This document shows, piece after piece, positions 22,395 through 33,487 of a DNA stretch of 64,000 bases. The position numbers and the translations under genes were made by a program. The notes under the pieces were generated by a model. It had not been told where the DNA came from. It saw only the letters and a program-made list of their open reading frames with translations, and ran no database searches. The stretch is taken from NCBI GenBank assembly GCA_963573315.1, contig OY752153.1, positions 620,001-684,000 of the forward strand, in the 5' to 3' direction. The DNA is from Entomortierella parvispora (taxonomy: Eukaryota > Mortierellomycota > Mortierellomycetes > Mortierellales > Mortierellaceae). Each line of letters opens with the position of its first letter. Position 1 is the stretch's first letter.

Positions 22395-22739
22395 ATGGAC
22401 GATATCGGTATCATCCTTCAATGTGTGACCAGCATGAGTAAATATCTCCTAATCGGAGCATGCTCCGGTGCACTTGGCCTACCAGTTCTGGTGGCAACTG
22501 TGCCGTTTTTACTGGGGTTTACTGTCGGAGGCGTGACTGCCGGATCGCTCGCGGCACTGATGATGACATGCCATGCCGGCTACATACCTGTTGGGGGTTT
22601 TGTGGCAATGATGCAGTCTATTGGCACCATGGGCCTTGCTGCTGGATTCAACTCACTCACTTGCATCATTGGATGTATTTTGGGAATGGCGCTGGGTGGA
22701 TACTGGGCTCTCGTTCAAGATCATGTTTGTAGTTTTTGA
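22395..22739 (+). CDS. small membrane protein, IFI6/IFI27 (ISG12) family
   Basis: 114 residues, single exon. After MDDIGIILQCVTSMSKYLLI come Gly/Ala-rich hydrophobic segments: LPVLVATVPFLLGFTVGGVT, AGSLAALMM, then VGGFVAMMQSIGTMGLAAG and CIIGCILGMALGGYWAL. The order GF(T)xxGVxAGSxAA...AxxQSIGxxGL is the signature of the interferon-alpha-inducible 6/27 family, whose animal members sit in mitochondrial or ER membranes and influence apoptosis. Scattered fungal members of this family are expected, but function in fungi is unknown to me. A start at 22242 in another frame was ignored; the ATG at 22395 follows a CT-rich leader. Confidence 0.75.
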   Translation: MDDIGIILQCVTSMSKYLLIGACSGALGLPVLVATVPFLLGFTVGGVTAGSLAALMMTCHAGYIPVGGFVAMMQSIGTMGLAAGFNSLTCIIGCILGMALGGYWALVQDHVCSF

Positions 22740-24924
22740 TACACATTCATGTATAATACAACAGTAAAAACAGATCGAGATTTGAAAGGGGGAATCTTCG
22801 TTGAAAGTGATTTTGTGATTTTTATAATGCAGACTGGGTGGGGAAGTGAGAGAGGTGAGGGGACCAAAGTGGTGTAGCCTGGAGTGATGAAGAGCTCAGA
22901 GCTTAGATGGTCCCTCAACCGGCCAGCTCGATCAAGAACACTAGATGACCGGCTAGAGTGAAATCTGATTGGTGGCGGTGGGGTGAGTCGGTACCTTTGA
23001 ACAGATCATGCATGAAAAGTGAGAAATCGCCGAAAAGTAATTGGACGGATGACCTGTGCGACATTGGCCTTTCTGTCCTCTTCGCGGTTCAAGCTGGACT
23101 GTACTTGCTGCAGTCTGCACATACCCTATTTTTCTTTACAAGTCTCGCCTTAATCCCAACCTTGTCACCCACCTGCTGGGCTTTTCCATAGTTTTTATAG
23201 CAACTCAAAGGTTCGTCGGTGATCTCTGCTCTTGATCATGATGGCACTACAAGGATCAATAAAAAGACAGACAGATGAGTTCAAATTAAGGGTGACGAGA
23301 CTCAGACCTTCATTCGAGTGGAACCCATATCACGTGGCAACTGAAGTTGTACGCGTTTGGTGGCGCTTGACGCGTTTGGTGGCACTCCGCCTCTTCACTC
23401 ACTCCCACACATTTGCACACTCACTGTTCACTGCATACCCTCACCTGCACCCGCAGTGGACACAGGACTTTTCTCTGCAAAATTGGTACCCCATGAGCGG
23501 CCCACAACCAGAAAAATAAAAAGAGTAATGTCGTTCGTAAACAAAACTGCCTCAATGATCGACCATTTCTCAATCGTGATTTCTCGACAGCCACATTTTT
23601 CCATGAGTCCAGAGTCCAAAAGAGTACGGTAAGCGTCCTGCGTCGCTGCCAGTCAGTGTTGTAGTGGTGCTGATGGAGACCCCTCAATACTAATTCCTCA
23701 CTGTATTATACCAGCTCAAGTCGTTCCATTATTCGTGAAGGACAATATTACATGGGTCCCCTCTTGATAAAAATACCATTCTGTCCTTGACAAATCCATT
23801 TTTAGCCACCCTTTCCTTGCAAGGCACTTTGAGGATGTCGTGGAGGCGAAAGAGGCGAAAGGGAGAGGAGGAATAATGAAATTTTGATAAGAACTGACTG
23901 ACAATTGCTGGAGCTGTTTTTGAACTTGAGAGATCGATGGGAGGCGGGATTTGCAAGCCGTGGCGGGAAGACACGCGCCTGTTCAATGTGCTGGCTCACT
24001 AAGGGGCGAGGGCATTCTCCGGGATCATTAAATACTTATTAGATACTTGGAGGCTGCCGAGTAATGTGGCCGAGTATCACAGTGCAAAAGCACGATGCAC
24101 CATGATTGGCAGCAGAGCCTCCATTCAGCCCTAGATCAGAAAGCCACTAAAAGGTGGCAGACTATTCTGAATGACGCCGAGCTTGTCTTGGGGCGAGGTA
24201 GAGTATGGCAAGTATTCGTGATATCTTTACAGATGAATCACCTAACAAGTAACAACACACTTCACATTGTTCAGCATCTGTTTGTTTGTTAGGAAGGGTT
24301 GTCCTCAGCGCCCAAGCAGGGCGTTTCAAGGATCCAGGAATGACACCAGCCAACAATATTGAGCCCTCAAAACAAACAAAAAGGTTACCAAAACCCTCGA
24401 AAACGTGTTTACCGGGTTACAAAGACGTGCAACTGTTGTGAGGGGGAAAGGGCTCATTTTCTCTTCTTGGCACTCCTTCGCCCCCATCCGTGGTACATGT
24501 AAATGAGCATGCACATTTCTAGAAAATTTGTTCAGCCGACAGGTTATAAGAACGAAACACCGGGCGAACGCTCTTTTAGGTTCAAGGAAATCGCGTGCAG
24601 GCCCAATAGAACAAACATCTTTGACACGTTCGTTTACTTTTCGGCTACTGGTAGTCGACAAGCGTAAATGGGACAAGAATACGCCCTTTGGGGGCGCTCT
24701 ATAACTCTATCCAACCGTTGGAACAAAAAGAACAATCATACCCGGGATGTTTGCTTCGCGAAATGACGAATACCCCTGACACGTGTACTTTCGCTAGACT
24801 CTTGCTGTCTGGCATCCGCGGCCCTTACCTTTGGATTAGAAACGTATAAAAAGGCCTTCCTTTTGCCAGATCCATCGTTTTTATCCAGCAACAACTGTCT
24901 CATTCTCCACTTTCACTAAAAAAA
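22740..24924. other. 2.2 kb without a supported gene
   Basis: All frames are short and lack domains. The right end holds the promoter of the next gene: a TATA-like GTATAAAAAGG at about 24845, about 80 bases before the start codon. No repeats, tRNA-like cloverleaf or transposon ends were evident by eye. Confidence 0.5.
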
Positions 24925-25246
24925 ATGAAGTTCACCACTGCCCTCGCCGTGATGGTTGCCATGACCATTGCCCTCATTGCCGGTTCCGCTGGTAAGTCCT
25001 AGTTCTCACCCTCATTTGACGCCTCATGTCGCTTCCTTCTTTGACAGCAGGCACCCTCAAAGACGCCTTGGTGAACTAAACACTCTGTTTCTTTCTTTCT
25101 TGATGTGTTTTTTTTTAATAGAGGCCAACCGCGCCGAATGCTCGAATGCATGCGGCGATCAATACCTCAAGTGCATCGGCACGAAGACCCCAAGATCAAA
25201 GTGCGCTGACGAGCTTGGTCTTTGCATCAGCGACTGCGACGGTTAA
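24925..25246 (+). CDS. small secreted six-cysteine protein (effector-like)
   Basis: Two exons, 24925-24991 and 25122-25246 (GTAAGT donor, AATAG acceptor, in phase), 63 residues. A clear signal peptide MKFTTALAVMVAMTIALIAG is followed by a mature part of about 40 residues with six cysteines (ECSNAC, LKC, SKC, LGLC, SDC), which would allow three disulfides. TATA box at about 24845. The layout matches small secreted Cys-rich proteins of fungi (effectors, antimicrobial peptides), but no named family is recognised. Confidence 0.8.
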
Positions 25247-25385
25247 ACGCTGCTCAAATATATATCTACCAGCAAGAAACCACACATATGCTTCTCTAGT
25301 ATCGATCGGTTTTTAACATCACTGTTCGTGGCCAGAAGACACGTTGGTTGAGCTTTTTCAAAGAATAAAAACATCCTCTTTTTAT

Positions 25386-25906
25386 TTACTTCCTACGACC
25401 ACTTTGGGTGATAGACCTGGACTTGGTCGCCTTGAATCTATAAAGAAAGAAGTCTAGTTCCGTGATCGTGCTGTTTGTCCCTGAATAGCCTTCCTTTCTA
25501 GATTTTCGCATCAAATGTCGAGTCTTCTCTTCCTGTTCCTTTCCGTTGTAAATAAAACATCTTTTGACCAAGCGTCAGAATTAGCGCCTCTACTGGTTGC
25601 ATCTGTTGGGCCAATACCATCGACTGTTCAGCCCTCAGTCTTCCCTTGATGCCCTGGATAAGAACAACCCCCTCCCGCCCCTTTGGTGAAGAAGCGAGAG
25701 TTCAAATGTCAATCAGGGTCAAAATCATGATCCAAAAACGAACCTTGACAATGAAAACAGCGAAAACTGGCGTACGAGGTCTGATCGTTTTCGTTGATCA
25801 TGCCCAACGCAAAAAGGAAAGCGAGATCACTAGACGTTGGGATCGAAGGGTTGGGCAGGTCCAATAGGCTGGAGGAGATTTCATTGACAGTGAATGTCTC
25901 TTCATC
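25386..25906 (-). CDS. possible spliced gene of unknown function
   Basis: Three coding-like minus-strand stretches lie in a row. First (25906-25745), after a CCTAG acceptor: DEETFTVNEISSSLLDLPNP through ALGMINENDQTSYASFRC. Second (about 25670-25500): GVVLIQGIKGRLRAEQSMVL then AQQMQPVEALILTLGQKMFY. Third (to the stop at 25386): FKATKSRSITQSGRRK. Each is open over 50 or so codons with normal composition, and plausible AG acceptors sit between them, but I could not fix a start codon or all donors. The product is not recognised. Confidence 0.35.
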
Positions 25907-26169
25907 CTAGGTCATCCGCGAGCCGTGAGCCAAGAATTCGCCTGTCTTCATTTTGATGTCCACGTCGATGTTGCTTAATTACATGGACATGACGAGGGAA
26001 TGAGCTGTCAGTAATAGCATTGCAAAATGCACCGACTGATTGACGGGGTGTGTGGGCGAGCATCATCCGACAAAGGAGGAGGGAGAAGGAGAGAGGCTGG
26101 AGAAAAGAGAAAAGAGAACAAGGGACTGTCTGCTCCGCCACCCCTTCTTCTTTCTTCACCCTTGTCCTC

Positions 26170-27900
26170 TCATTGACTACAGCAACTTGATCATCCTTCC
26201 CCAATTCCAGGATATAGCTGGTGTCTTCCCAGAGAGGCTGCCAGATGAGATTGAACCTCCACCCTTGGTGTCAGAGTTTTGATCGGACAGCTGGATCAAT
26301 TGCTGGAAGCAACGAAATCTCTTTCCTCTTCCTCTCCTTTCTTTCCCAACAGCACGCCCTTCACATGGACCGACGAACAACAGCCTGCGTTCCTCCAGCC
26401 CAAGCGCGCACTGCTCTGCACCCGTCCTCTGCATCTTTCACCCCTACCTTAGCACCATCGTCGACACCGATGCATCCTGTCTCGGCCATCGGTGCCGGTC
26501 CTGTTGCAGATTCACTGACACCACAACGTTGATCCCATCGCATTGAGATGAATGCAAGTTGCCCTCATCACTGATTTACACACGGCTACAAGTGCTGTAA
26601 AAAACCAACCACACCACCCTCCGCTGTTTTTCCACGCAGCCCAAGCTCGTTAGAGTCGACAGGCCCGCTGGGCAGGGCTGTATGGACAAGGCTTGGATTT
26701 CAAGTGCAAAGGACGAGCTGACAATATTGCACCTGGAGCTCTTCCTTGTTGGCACGGTCTGGCCTTGTCTTTCGACGTCCATGGCCAGCTTGCTCAGAAC
26801 TGACAACAACCTCGCCCACTTTGGACTCATTAGAGTGGATAGCCTACAAAACAACTCCATTTGCCTCGCTCGACGCGGATCAACCACCTTGGCCATCCCT
26901 CGACGCTCTTCCATTGGCCTCACTCTGCTACTGCTGGACATTTTTGACCTTCAGAGGACTCTTGACAACTTGCGCCCAGTCGTATTTGGCCACAAACCCA
27001 CACACCTTCAAGGATCCCCGACTATGTGTAGCGACCTGCGAGAACTGTCAGAGGAAAAAAAGGTTCACGGCTTGGTTCATAGGATCGACCGGCAGGACTC
27101 TTTCACTCCCCTTCCAGTCCTCTCTCAACACTTGGAGATCATCAGCATGGATTTTGTCGGCCCTCTTCCCCCCTCCCCCACAGCCTACAAAGTTCAACGC
27201 CATCGCAGTCTTTGTCGATGAGCTCAATAAAACTCGCCACATCTGGCAGGAATTGTACAAGCTAGTGGATGTGAAGATAACGTTGTCCACAGCTTACGAC
27301 CGACACATGGAGAGACAATCGGAGGTTATGAACAAGGCGCCAATGATTATGTTACGGACTTTTTATTGACAACAAACGTTCTAACTGGGATCTGCTTCTA
27401 ACGCTCGCCTGCAACAACACTGTCAACTGTTCCCATGGATATTGACTATTTTTTATCAACACTGGTCAGACTCTCTGCTCCTTAGTGCCTCTCAGGGCGC
27501 CTAACAACTCTGGTTCTGCACGGATCAAGCAACAATACTCATCCTCGTACATCACTGGGAGAAAAAAACTAGCAAACGGCCGACAACATAACCACATTTC
27601 AAGTCAGGGACCCATCCAACATCACGATCCCCGCACAGCGACGGACCAGCAGACAGGTTGCTACCACAGCACGTTGGCAGCCTCACATTGTTTAGGCAAC
27701 AATCATCAGTCACCGTCCGTGCCGAGCCTCCACCGTTCTACAAAGTCCACGATGCCCTTCATGTCAATATCATCCGATCCTGCTTGTGACCCCTGAAACA
27801 CTTGGTACTCGTGTCAAAGGGCCTCCGGACCCTACTCTGATCAATTAAAAAGAGGGGCTTGATGTGGACGAATATCCCACCTTCTATCTCTTTTTATTTT
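26170..27900 (+). mobile_element. degenerate Ty3/gypsy retrotransposon (pol remains)
   Basis: Frame-broken plus-strand fragments in pol order: FQDIAGVFPERLPDEIEPPP (before the RT core), an RNase H piece with PFTWTDEQQ-like sequence near 26355 and a following diverged TDAS region, an integrase zinc region (CENCQRKK) near 27035, the integrase core start MDFVGPLPPSPTAY near 27150, and a C-terminal VHDALHVNIIRS near 27750. Most of RT is missing, and stops and shifts occur throughout. No long terminal repeats could be identified by eye. Confidence 0.75.
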
Positions 27901-28031
27901 CCCTCTTCTGGAATGTTATTCTCGCTGTTGTCAAGGAATGAGAGGAGATGTGACATAAAGGTGAGATGTATTTATTATTGAATAATTAATGGAACAATGG
28001 GGCAATAAAAACTAGACTATGTGAATGCGAG

Positions 28032-28250
28032 TTAAGGTACGGGAGACTGAACAAGTTGAAGGGTGACCCGGGAAAACGTCGTGCTCTGCTGATCCATTGT
28101 CTGAAAGTTGAACATTGACAGTGTGTAGGGCCCGAAGCAAACCCGTAGTTCCATAGAGGCAGGATCGACTCTGGTTTCTGGAAGAGATACCGTTCCGTCT
28201 TGAGTGTACACTTGACCTGCGTTATAGGACTGTTGGTGCCATCTTCCCAT
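28032..28250 (-). CDS. small ORF, coding-like, unknown
   Basis: A 72-codon frame starting MGRWHQQSYNAGQVYTQDGT with a beta-strand-like pattern (MELRVCFGPYTLSMFNFQTM, TTFSRVTLQLV). No family recognised and no clear promoter. Composition is closer to real protein than to the surrounding low-complexity DNA. It could be the last exon of a longer gene whose upstream exons I cannot see. Confidence 0.3.
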   Translation of the reverse strand: MGRWHQQSYNAGQVYTQDGTVSLPETRVDPASMELRVCFGPYTLSMFNFQTMDQQSTTFSRVTLQLVQSPVP

Positions 28251-28483
28251 AATCTATTTTTACGTTTTACTTCTCTCTCCACGTTCCCCCCTTCCAACTT
28301 TTATTCTCTCCCCTCTGCCCCTCATTTTCCATCCCTTCTTTTAGACCTGTCTCAGAAGAGGCATCTGGTTGTTTCTTGGCCTTCCCACTTGATGATCTTT
28401 CGGAGAGGTTTTTTTCTTGCACACTCCTGATTTACTGTTACCCTTTCTTTCTGCCAACGCTTCACCTACCGTGGCTTTTCCCT

Positions 28484-28660
28484 GCCCTTGCTCTTCCTTG
28501 CCCTTGCTCTTCCCTGCCCTTGCTCTTCCTTGCCCTTACTTCTATCTGCCTTTGCCCTTGCTCTTTCTTGCCCTTGCTCTTCCCTGCCCTTGCTCTTCCC
28601 TGCCCTTGCTCTTCCCTGCCCTTGCTTCTACCTGCCTCCGCCCTTGCTCTTTTTTGCCCT
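28484..28660. repeat. 18-bp CT-rich minisatellite
   Basis: About ten imperfect copies of CTTGCTCTTCCCTGCCCT. All three plus frames stay open across it, giving Leu/Pro/Ala/Cys strings that are not genes. It lies about 270 bases upstream of the hydrophobin start. Confidence 0.85.
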
Positions 28661-28927
28661 CTTTTCTCTGCCTTTGATTCTTAGCCCATTCCTCTTGCGA
28701 TCTCGATGAGTGCGCAGGCTGAAATGCATGATTTTTTTCTCCGTTTATAAAGAGGTGGATCTAACCCAACCCTCTACTCACATCGATACACCCAGTCCTG
28801 GCCTCAAACCCTTTATTTGCAGGAACTCTTTCTGTACTTTCAAGAACTCTCATATTTATTGTGAGGCCATAAATATCCTGAATCAAGAATCCCCTCAAAA
28901 GCCAGCTACAAGATTAGCCGCAAAAAA

Positions 28928-29206
28928 ATGACCTTCAAGATAATGATTGCTTCCCTTGTCCTAGCATCCGTCCTGGCTAACACCACCACTGCACAACTGT
29001 GTTCATCCGGACTTTTAACCAGCAACCTTCAATGCTGTAGCAATGATATGTCAGGACTTAGCGGCATTAACTGCAAGGCACCATCCAAAACTCCTAGTGA
29101 TACTAAAGACTTTGGCTCCATATGTGCTGCAGTTGACCTTGTGGCAATGTGCTGTGGAATTCCATTAGCAGGACAGGGAGTAACTTGCACGCCTATATCT
29201 GAGTAG
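28928..29206 (+). CDS. class II hydrophobin
   Basis: Hydrophobins are secreted amphipathic proteins that self-assemble at air-water or surface interfaces. This one has 92 residues in a single exon: a signal peptide (FKIMIASLVLASVLANTTTA) and eight cysteines at 25, 36, 37, 49, 66, 75, 76 and 87. The spacing is C-x10-CC-x11-C-x16-C-x8-CC-x10-C, the pattern of class II hydrophobins such as HFBI, HFBII and cerato-ulmin. Supporting motifs: CSSGLLTSNLQCC, CAAVDLVAMCC and PLAGQGVTC. A TTTATAAA box lies near 28745. Class II proteins are described chiefly from ascomycetes, whose genes usually contain introns; this copy has none and lies between two retroelement relics. Horizontal origin is an inference. 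Confidence 0.9.
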   Translation: MTFKIMIASLVLASVLANTTTAQLCSSGLLTSNLQCCSNDMSGLSGINCKAPSKTPSDTKDFGSICAAVDLVAMCCGIPLAGQGVTCTPISE

Positions 29207-29819
29207 TCTTGATTGTAAAAGTAATATGGTGACCTCACGAGATCCACATCTATATAAAAGTTCAAACAAACATCAGTTCTTGCTCCTACTCTTTCCCTAT
29301 ACAACAAAAGTGAGTGTTTCAAGTCGGTCCAAAGAAGTCAAGAACTGCAGACATACGAAGGAGTACTTGGTCAGTGATCAAAATTGTTGCACAAGAGGTC
29401 CCCTAATGTGTCTCCTCACAAGTCTTTCCTTCATGCAATTCCACCCGTATTTAATATGACTTTGGTACCAAAATCCTATCCGCACACTCTTAAAAACCAA
29501 TGGTCGGTATTTGCCATGTTCTAACACGAATTCCGACTTTGAGGCGTTCATCCATAATCCCACGGATGATGGTTTCGGGCCCGTGCCTACTCAGTGAGGC
29601 CCAAATACCTAGCATCCAAGTAACATGCTTCGCTCGCACTAGCTTCAGTGACTCTTGTAACATCTCACCATCAGGGCAAAACGGACCTGTCGCCTCCTAT
29701 TAGCAGGCGAGCAAACCAATGCTTGCTGGGATTTTACATCCGTAGATAGCAACGGCTGGCACTGAAGGAGGATCGAACAGGAACGTCGCCAAGAATTCTT
29801 GGTTGTTGCAAGCCAGTTA

Positions 29820-30740
29820 CTACATTGCCAACATCCCTCATTAGATTTTCCTCCACAAGAACGACATTCAGACACTTTGAAAGGCACTTGGTCTATCATG
29901 ATTCATTCCATCTTCTGCAAAACTTGCCCCAACCAAATTTAACCCACCCAAACCCAGGGCAACGCACCAGCGCCCCCAAGGCCGCGATCTCTTCTGTGGA
30001 GCACGCTACTTCTCCAAGTTGAATCTCTTGTCTGGCTATCACCAGCAACGCATCTTTGAACCTCGCACGCAAAGACTGCCTTCCGTTATCGCTTTGGTCA
30101 CTTTAAATTCAATGTTGTTCCCTTCGGCCTCATTAGCGCTCCCGCTTCGTTTTCTAATAGTCTATGATGTTACGGGCGCTCCAAGTCTTGGACAAATGGG
30201 GTTGTTGTTTATCTCGACGATCAATATCTTGATCTACTCCAAGACTAAGGCAGAGCACCTGCAACATCTTCGAAGCGTCCTGACTCTCCTCCGCAAGAAT
30301 GGTCTGTACAATACGCGAAACTGAGCAATCACCAAGGACGGAATCAAAAACATCAGCCAGGCCCACAAAGCCATCCGATGCTAGCCCACACCTAAGAGCA
30401 CAATTGAGCACAATTTCATCAACAGTGCGTAATCCCGCTTTGCAGAGAGATTGCCCTCCCTCCTCGCCAACAACACTCCCTTCACATGGACCGACGAACA
30501 ACAAACCGCATTCCCTCAGCTCAAACGAGCCATCTGCTCTGCCCTCGCTCTCCGTATCTTCGACCCCGACCTCATCATTATCGTTGACATATGCATCTGG
30601 TTTTGCCATCGGTGTAGTGCTGCTGCAGATTAACTGACAGGGCATCCGTCATTTTCCCACGCAGCCCAAGCTCACTCGTTGACAGGTCCACCGGATGGAA
30701 TTGCTTCAGGAATACGATTTTGACTTACTATAATCGGAGA
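29820..30740 (+). mobile_element. degenerate Ty3/gypsy retrotransposon (RT/RNase H remains)
   Basis: Plus-strand reverse transcriptase remains: ARYFSKLNLLSGYHQQRIFE at about 29997, a damaged core region, LIYSKTKAEHLQHLRSVLTL near 30230, then an RNase H segment NNTPFTWTDEQQTAFPQLKR near 30470. The catalytic YLDD-type box is lost and stops interrupt every frame. The RNase H stretch is closely related in sequence to the one at about 26350, so both relics come from the same family. Low-quality related sequence may extend left to about 29490. Confidence 0.75.
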
Positions 30741-30969
30741 TCTCACCAAGGCAGCCTTGACCCTGGTGCTACAAAAGCAAGCGGCGAAGCAAACCACTTT
30801 TTTTTGTAAAAGGGCGACACTGCCACACTTTCACTCCTCCACTCTTTCACCCTGCGCCCCTCCACTCTTTCGCTCTCTACTTTCTCGTTTATCCCACTCT
30901 TACACTCGCTCACCGACTCCCGACTTTTGCAACATTCACGCCGCGACAACAGTCATCGAATATCGGTCC

Positions 30970-32624
30970 ATGGAGGAGACACTGACACCCGATACCGTCA
31001 TTCCCACAAAAGTCAAAAATATCGATGACAATGCCCTCAATGACCAGAATCCTACCATCAAGGAAGGTCAGGGCTGCGGCAGTTTTATGCCTGACATCAA
31101 TGTGTTTAGGTAACATAGTTAACCTGCAGAAACAACCGCCTCATGAATGGGATGCACCTCTCCAACCTGCCCCTAACTCCTGTTATGAACAGACAATACA
31201 GCACAGACAGCCTCGTTGAAGGAAACACGGCAGTCCACTATAATGTTGGTCAAATGTACGAGAAGGGTGAAGGTATTCTGTTGGACAAATTGTCGGCTCT
31301 CGGATGGTATGTGAAGGCAGCCGATCAAGGAAATGTCGATGCCTTATTCTACCTAGGCACTCTCCACTATCATGGCAAAGACGCCTCAGTGGATTACACC
31401 GAAGCTCTGGAGTACTTTCTCAAGGCCGCAAATCAAGGTCATGCTGCAGCTCAGAATTACGCCGGTAACATATATAACGACGTCTGTGGAGTCTCTCGAG
31501 ATTTTGAAAAAGCAAAACAGTGGTATCTCCGTTCGGCCGACCAAGGACACCCTTCTGTGCAAAAAAAAAAACTTGGGTAACATGTACCTCCATGGCAGAG
31601 GTGTTCCCCAGGACTTCCAGAAAGCGATGGAGTGGTATTTAAAGGCGGCCGAGCAAGGGGACGCCAGTGCTCAATGTAGCTTGAGTAGGATGCACCATGA
31701 CAGTAAGGGCGTTCTTCGGGACATCCAAGAAGCAATGAAGTGGTATATGAAGGCTGCTGAGCAAGGATACGCATCTGCCCAGTACATTCTTGGGTCGATG
31801 TACAATGATGGTAAGGACATTCCCCAAGACTATCAAAAAGCGATGAGATTATATAGGATTTCATCTATCAAAACTTCGTGGCCGCCCAGTGCAACATGGG
31901 TGCGCTGTACCGGGATGGCAAAGGGGTTGTGCAGGACTATCAGACGGCAATGGAGCTCTACTTGAAAGCTGCGGAGCTAGGAAACCCTCGTGCAAAGTGA
32001 AACATTGGCGCTATATATCAAGACAGCAATGGCATTCCCCAGGACTACCAGCGAGCGATGAACTGTATCTAAAAGCTGTGGACCAGGGATACGCCAGTTC
32101 TCAGTGCAACATAGGCACCATGCATTGCTATGGCGAAGTCCTCAGGACTATCAGAAGGCAATGGGGTGGTATCTGAAGGCTGCCGAGCAAGAAAATGCCA
32201 GTGCCCAGTACAGCATAGGTGTCATGCACCATGACGCCAAGAGTGTTCCTCAGGATTATCAGCAAGCGATGGAGTGTTTCTGAAGGCAGCAGATCAAAGA
32301 TATGTGGCCGCCCAGTGCAACATAGGAACCATGTATCGAAATGGTGAGGGTGTTCCACAGGACTACCAGAAGACGATGGAGTGGTATTTGAAGACTGCTG
32401 AGATGGGAGACGCCAATGCTTTGCGTCTCATTGGCTTGATGTACCAGAATGGGATGGTGTTCCTCAGGACTATCAGGAAGCACTTCGATGGTACATAAAG
32501 GCTGCGGTGCGAGGAGATGCCACTGCTCTTGGATACCTCGAAGAAGGGTCAAGGGGGGTCAAAATCAGAAACGTAGATGGTGGAGGTCTGTCTGAAAGTG
32601 GATCTCGTCTCAGTAATAAAACGT
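30970..32624 (+). pseudogene. frameshifted Sel1-repeat gene, paralogue of 15179-18029
   Basis: The first exon (MEETLTPDTVIPTKVKNIDD) and its intron position match the intact gene at 15.2 kb; even intron sequence (CACCTCTCCAACCTG) is alike. After the intron the frame reads STDSLVEGNTAVHYNVGQMY and four or five Sel1 units. It then shifts at an A run near 31561 and again near 31855, hits a stop near 31997, and shifts further to 32600. About 11 unit remnants remain, each more diverged than those in the intact gene. Consistent with a decaying duplicate; assembly errors at several separate sites are unlikely. Confidence 0.8.
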
Positions 32625-32832
32625 GAGGACCGTACTTGACAATCTATTTTCCTTTGTCCAATCGGTAGCACGAATACTGGATGGCGAATGAAATCTCGGC
32701 GCTTGTCTGTTGTCGCGGTCTTCTGCGAAAATGAAGATGAAAGCAGAGACGACGAATGTGGGATTTATTCGACTCAAGGCGAAGTAGAGCAAGTGTACGA
32801 AAAGTAATTGAAAAGGCCCAAAACCAAACCAT

Positions 32833-33174
32833 CTACATGGTGTCGTTGATAGCGGTTTGCCACTGGTCCAGTGCTTCCTCCATACTGTTCTTCTCGTCTG
32901 CATTCAAGTCCGGGTTGGCCCTCACATGAGCCTTGAATCTCTCTGTAAAACTTCCGTCAAAGAAACCCAGCCTTGCCATATCATTGCCCACCAGTGGACT
33001 TTTGAAGTTGAGTGCGGATACTTTTTGTAGTAGGTCCTCAAAGCCCTCACTAACATGCCTCTCGTCGTGAACATAATTATGCGTTTCCCATCCATCCTGT
33101 CTGATTTCGGCCATCAAAGCGGAATGCTGCTGCAGCTGCCAAAGGAGGGCATTAAATTGTTCGACTTGATCCAT
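32833..33174 (-). CDS. small hypothetical protein
   Basis: 113 residues, single exon, starting MDQVEQFNALLWQLQQHSAL. Helix-rich and charged, with no signal peptide or transmembrane segment; the C-terminal half has FDGSFTERFKAHVRANPDLN and an acidic helix to the end. No family recognised. The start is the first methionine of the well-composed region; upstream codons of the same frame read like leader DNA. A run of GTACA pentamers lies near 33245 upstream. Confidence 0.6.
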   Translation of the reverse strand: MDQVEQFNALLWQLQQHSALMAEIRQDGWETHNYVHDERHVSEGFEDLLQKVSALNFKSPLVGNDMARLGFFDGSFTERFKAHVRANPDLNADEKNSMEEALDQWQTAINDTM

Positions 33175-33487
33175 AATGAAAAGTACAGAGCAAGTATGCT
33201 GTCTAATTTCGACGATGATGAGAATTAGTCGATTATAAAAACGTCCGTACAGTACAGTACAGTACAAGGGGCAAATCAAACTTTACTCTGGAAAAAAAAG
33301 TGAGAAGAACAAGGGAGGCAGCAGAAGCGAGAGAGCGAGAGAGGTGAGAAAGGAGAGAGAGGTGGGAGAGGCGAGGGAAGGCGAGGGAATGTGGTTGGGA
33401 TATGCCTCCAATGCGACCCTTTTTATACAGGGCACAGAACGCCGCTCATTGTTGTCCCATAGTGAAAACAAATGAAGAGCCCGTTGG

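Noticed and set aside
28376-28709. Three overlapping Leu/Pro/Cys-rich plus-strand frames
   Set aside because: All arise from the CT-rich 18-bp minisatellite.
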